From: a virus
Virus record (IMG/VR): IMGVR_UViG_3300043570_001864
Coordinates: 1-58,310 of that record
Reading direction: 5' to 3' (one strand)
Length of the DNA stretch: 58,310 bases
Part shown: piece after piece, positions 58,301-58,310 of the stretch
Layout of the letters: each line of letters starts with the position of its first letter
How positions within the stretch are numbered: the first letter of the stretch is position 1
The notes under the pieces: model-generated
What the model saw: the letters and a program-made list of their open reading frames with translations, nothing else
Told to the model about the DNA's origin: nothing
Database searches by the model: none
Made by a program: the position numbers and the translations under genes

Positions 58301-58310
58301 GGTTCTTCAG
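55301..58310 (+). CDS. second collagen-like fibre protein (3' truncated by the window)
   Basis: GTG start giving (M)ARPNLITGQITIPGFSQYI and open for over 1000 codons to the window end. Residues 1-310 form the virion-binding domain with beta-rich segments (ANISGITDTNLLYPGLEVSN, TSYYLSGVFNLWRITYISDV, a GPTGQ and GATG pair). From about residue 313 on it is Gly-x-y with units [18 protein letters not shown] and GLSG. It is the same architecture as the preceding gene but with a different N-terminal domain. No ATG fits better, and the GTG follows a late-type box. The C-terminal domain is outside the window. Confidence 0.85.
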   Translation, partial: MARPNLITGQITIPGFSQYIAVNPTADVASGNANISGITDTNLLYPGLEVSNSNFPPGTTILSVNYGANTAILSNNATGTATGTTLTIVFSDGLYYCPGSTYLDVNGAYDNTDITEGFQIVNLATDANTSYYLSGVFNLWRITYISDVVGDGTTLSFYVQFDEEAPYSAFNRIPTDAIQNAISQQTSNRAYGWNVSSQVYPSLPAGSDIAQTNLDAQNISDYVPVIVGPTGQQFNGAWYVGFTGAGVTVAGDGAEFEKVTVTIPGGSGGSAIAIYGPTGQVATGATGINFTGSGISSVTSSNNFVTVSVLGGAGTSGSSGTSGSSGTSGTSGIDGSSGTSGLSGTDGSSGTSGLSGTDGSSGTSGLSGTDGSSGTSGIDGSSGTSGIDGSSGTSGTSGIDGSSGTSGIDGSSGTSGLSGIDGSSGTSGISGSSGTSGISGSSGSSGTSGIDGSSGTSGLDGSSGTSGLDGSSGTSGLDGSSGTSGTSGTSGIDGSSGTSGIDGSSGTSGIDGSSGTSGIDGTSGTSGIDGTSGTSGLDGSSGTSGIDGSSGTSGLDGSSGTSGIDGTSGTDGSSGTSGTSGIDGTSGTDGSSGTSGIDGTSGTDGSSGTSGTDGSSGTSGTSGIDGTSGTDGSSGTSGSSGTSGTDGSSGTSGIDGTSGTDGSSGTSGIDGTSGTDGSSGTSGIDGSSGTSGIDGSSGTSGIDGTSGTSGIDGSSGTSGSSGTSGSSGTSGIDGTSGTDGSSGTSGIDGTSGTDGSSGTSGIDGTSGTDGSSGTSGIDGTSGTDGSSGTSGIDGTSGTDGSSGTSGIDGSSGTSGSSGTSGSSGTSGIDGTSGTDGSSGTSGIDGTSGTDGSSGTSGIDGTSGTDGSSGTSGIDGTSGTDGSSGTSGSSGTSGSSGTSGSSGTSGIDGTSGTDGSSGTSGIDGTSGTDGSSGTSGIDGTSGTDGSSGTSGIDGTSGTDGSSGTSGIDGTSGTDGSSGTSGIDGTSGTDGSSGTSGLSGIDGSS
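56240..58310 (+). repeat. collagen-like coding repeat ([15 protein letters not shown]), continues past the window
   Basis: Over 2 kb of short units, dominated by a 36-base unit of the type GGAATAGATGGAACTTCAGG plus AACAGATGGTTC. Copies towards 57000-58300 are nearly identical and in long tandem, so length changes by slippage or recombination, and assembly errors, are likely. Confidence 0.9.

Noticed and set aside
52764-58310. Regular repeats that might be taken for a CRISPR array
   Set aside because: Repeats are in-frame Gly-x-y codons without unique spacers and lie within two long ORFs.

Overview
The window is part of a large, AT-rich, T4-like myovirus genome (contractile tail). The evidence is a set of T4-type proteins: UvsX recombinase, DnaB-type helicase, gp46/gp47 nuclease, TerL (gp17), tail sheath (gp18), tail tube (gp19), gp26/gp51-like baseplate proteins, gp4 head-completion protein, gp20 portal, gp30-like ligase, gp44 clamp loader, FEN/RNase H-type exonuclease and a gp55-like late sigma factor. 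Several short transcription units start at boxes of the form TAnnTTTG, the -7 element of the primary sigma factor of Bacteroidota. With the AT-rich, mostly SD-less starts this suggests a Bacteroidota (probably flavobacterial) host; the host is inferred, not seen.

Layout. 1-1.4 kb: end of an adhesin/fibre region with a recombination scar. 1.5-2.6 kb: small genes, two with capsid-targeting-like N-termini. 2.69-5.92 kb: 20 tRNA genes (19 amino acids plus initiator Met; no Pro) with small ORFs, a HAD phosphatase and two unexplained structured stretches. 5.96-12.9 kb: HNH nuclease, IMPDH/GMP reductase, ThyA-fold protein, lysozyme-like protein, zinc-ribbon protein, SET-domain protein and small genes. 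12.9-18.9 kb: recombination/replication operon (uvsX, helicase, 47, 46). 18.9-33.3 kb: neck, terminase, sheath, two tail tubes, gp26/gp51 and a low-complexity protein. 33.3-36.5 kb: dCMP deaminase, an ECF-like sigma, a RecB-like nuclease. 36.5-46.3 kb: membrane/coiled-coil and virion proteins, late sigma, gp4, two tandem portal genes. 46.3-50.8 kb: ligase, clamp loader, guanylate kinase, exonuclease. 50.8-58.3 kb: two giant collagen-like fibre genes, the second running off the window.

How it works together. Virion and putative head-internal genes are preceded by ATATATAA(ATA) boxes, very like the T4 late promoter TATAAATA, usually only 3-30 bases before the start codon, and the window encodes a gp55-like sigma to read them. 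Replication and nucleotide genes lack that box; some carry host-type TAnnTTTG boxes or an AGTATAAT box. IMPDH/GMPR, guanylate kinase, dCMP deaminase and the ThyA-fold protein point to phage control of the nucleotide pool.

The most notable observations are: (i) a probable -1 frameshift at an A AAA AAG heptamer followed by a 14-bp stem, joining the 778-aa protein at 38959-41295 to a hidden ~83-codon coiled-coil ORF that has no usual start codon and overlaps the late-sigma start as ATGA; (ii) a possible +1 shift at UUU-UGA between gp26- and gp51-like genes; (iii) a family of proteins with T4-like capsid-targeting N-termini and [I/L]xE protease sites, including a lysozyme-like and a membrane-active protein; (iv) tandem duplicated portal and tail-tube genes; (v) a near-complete tRNA set with an initiator tRNA.
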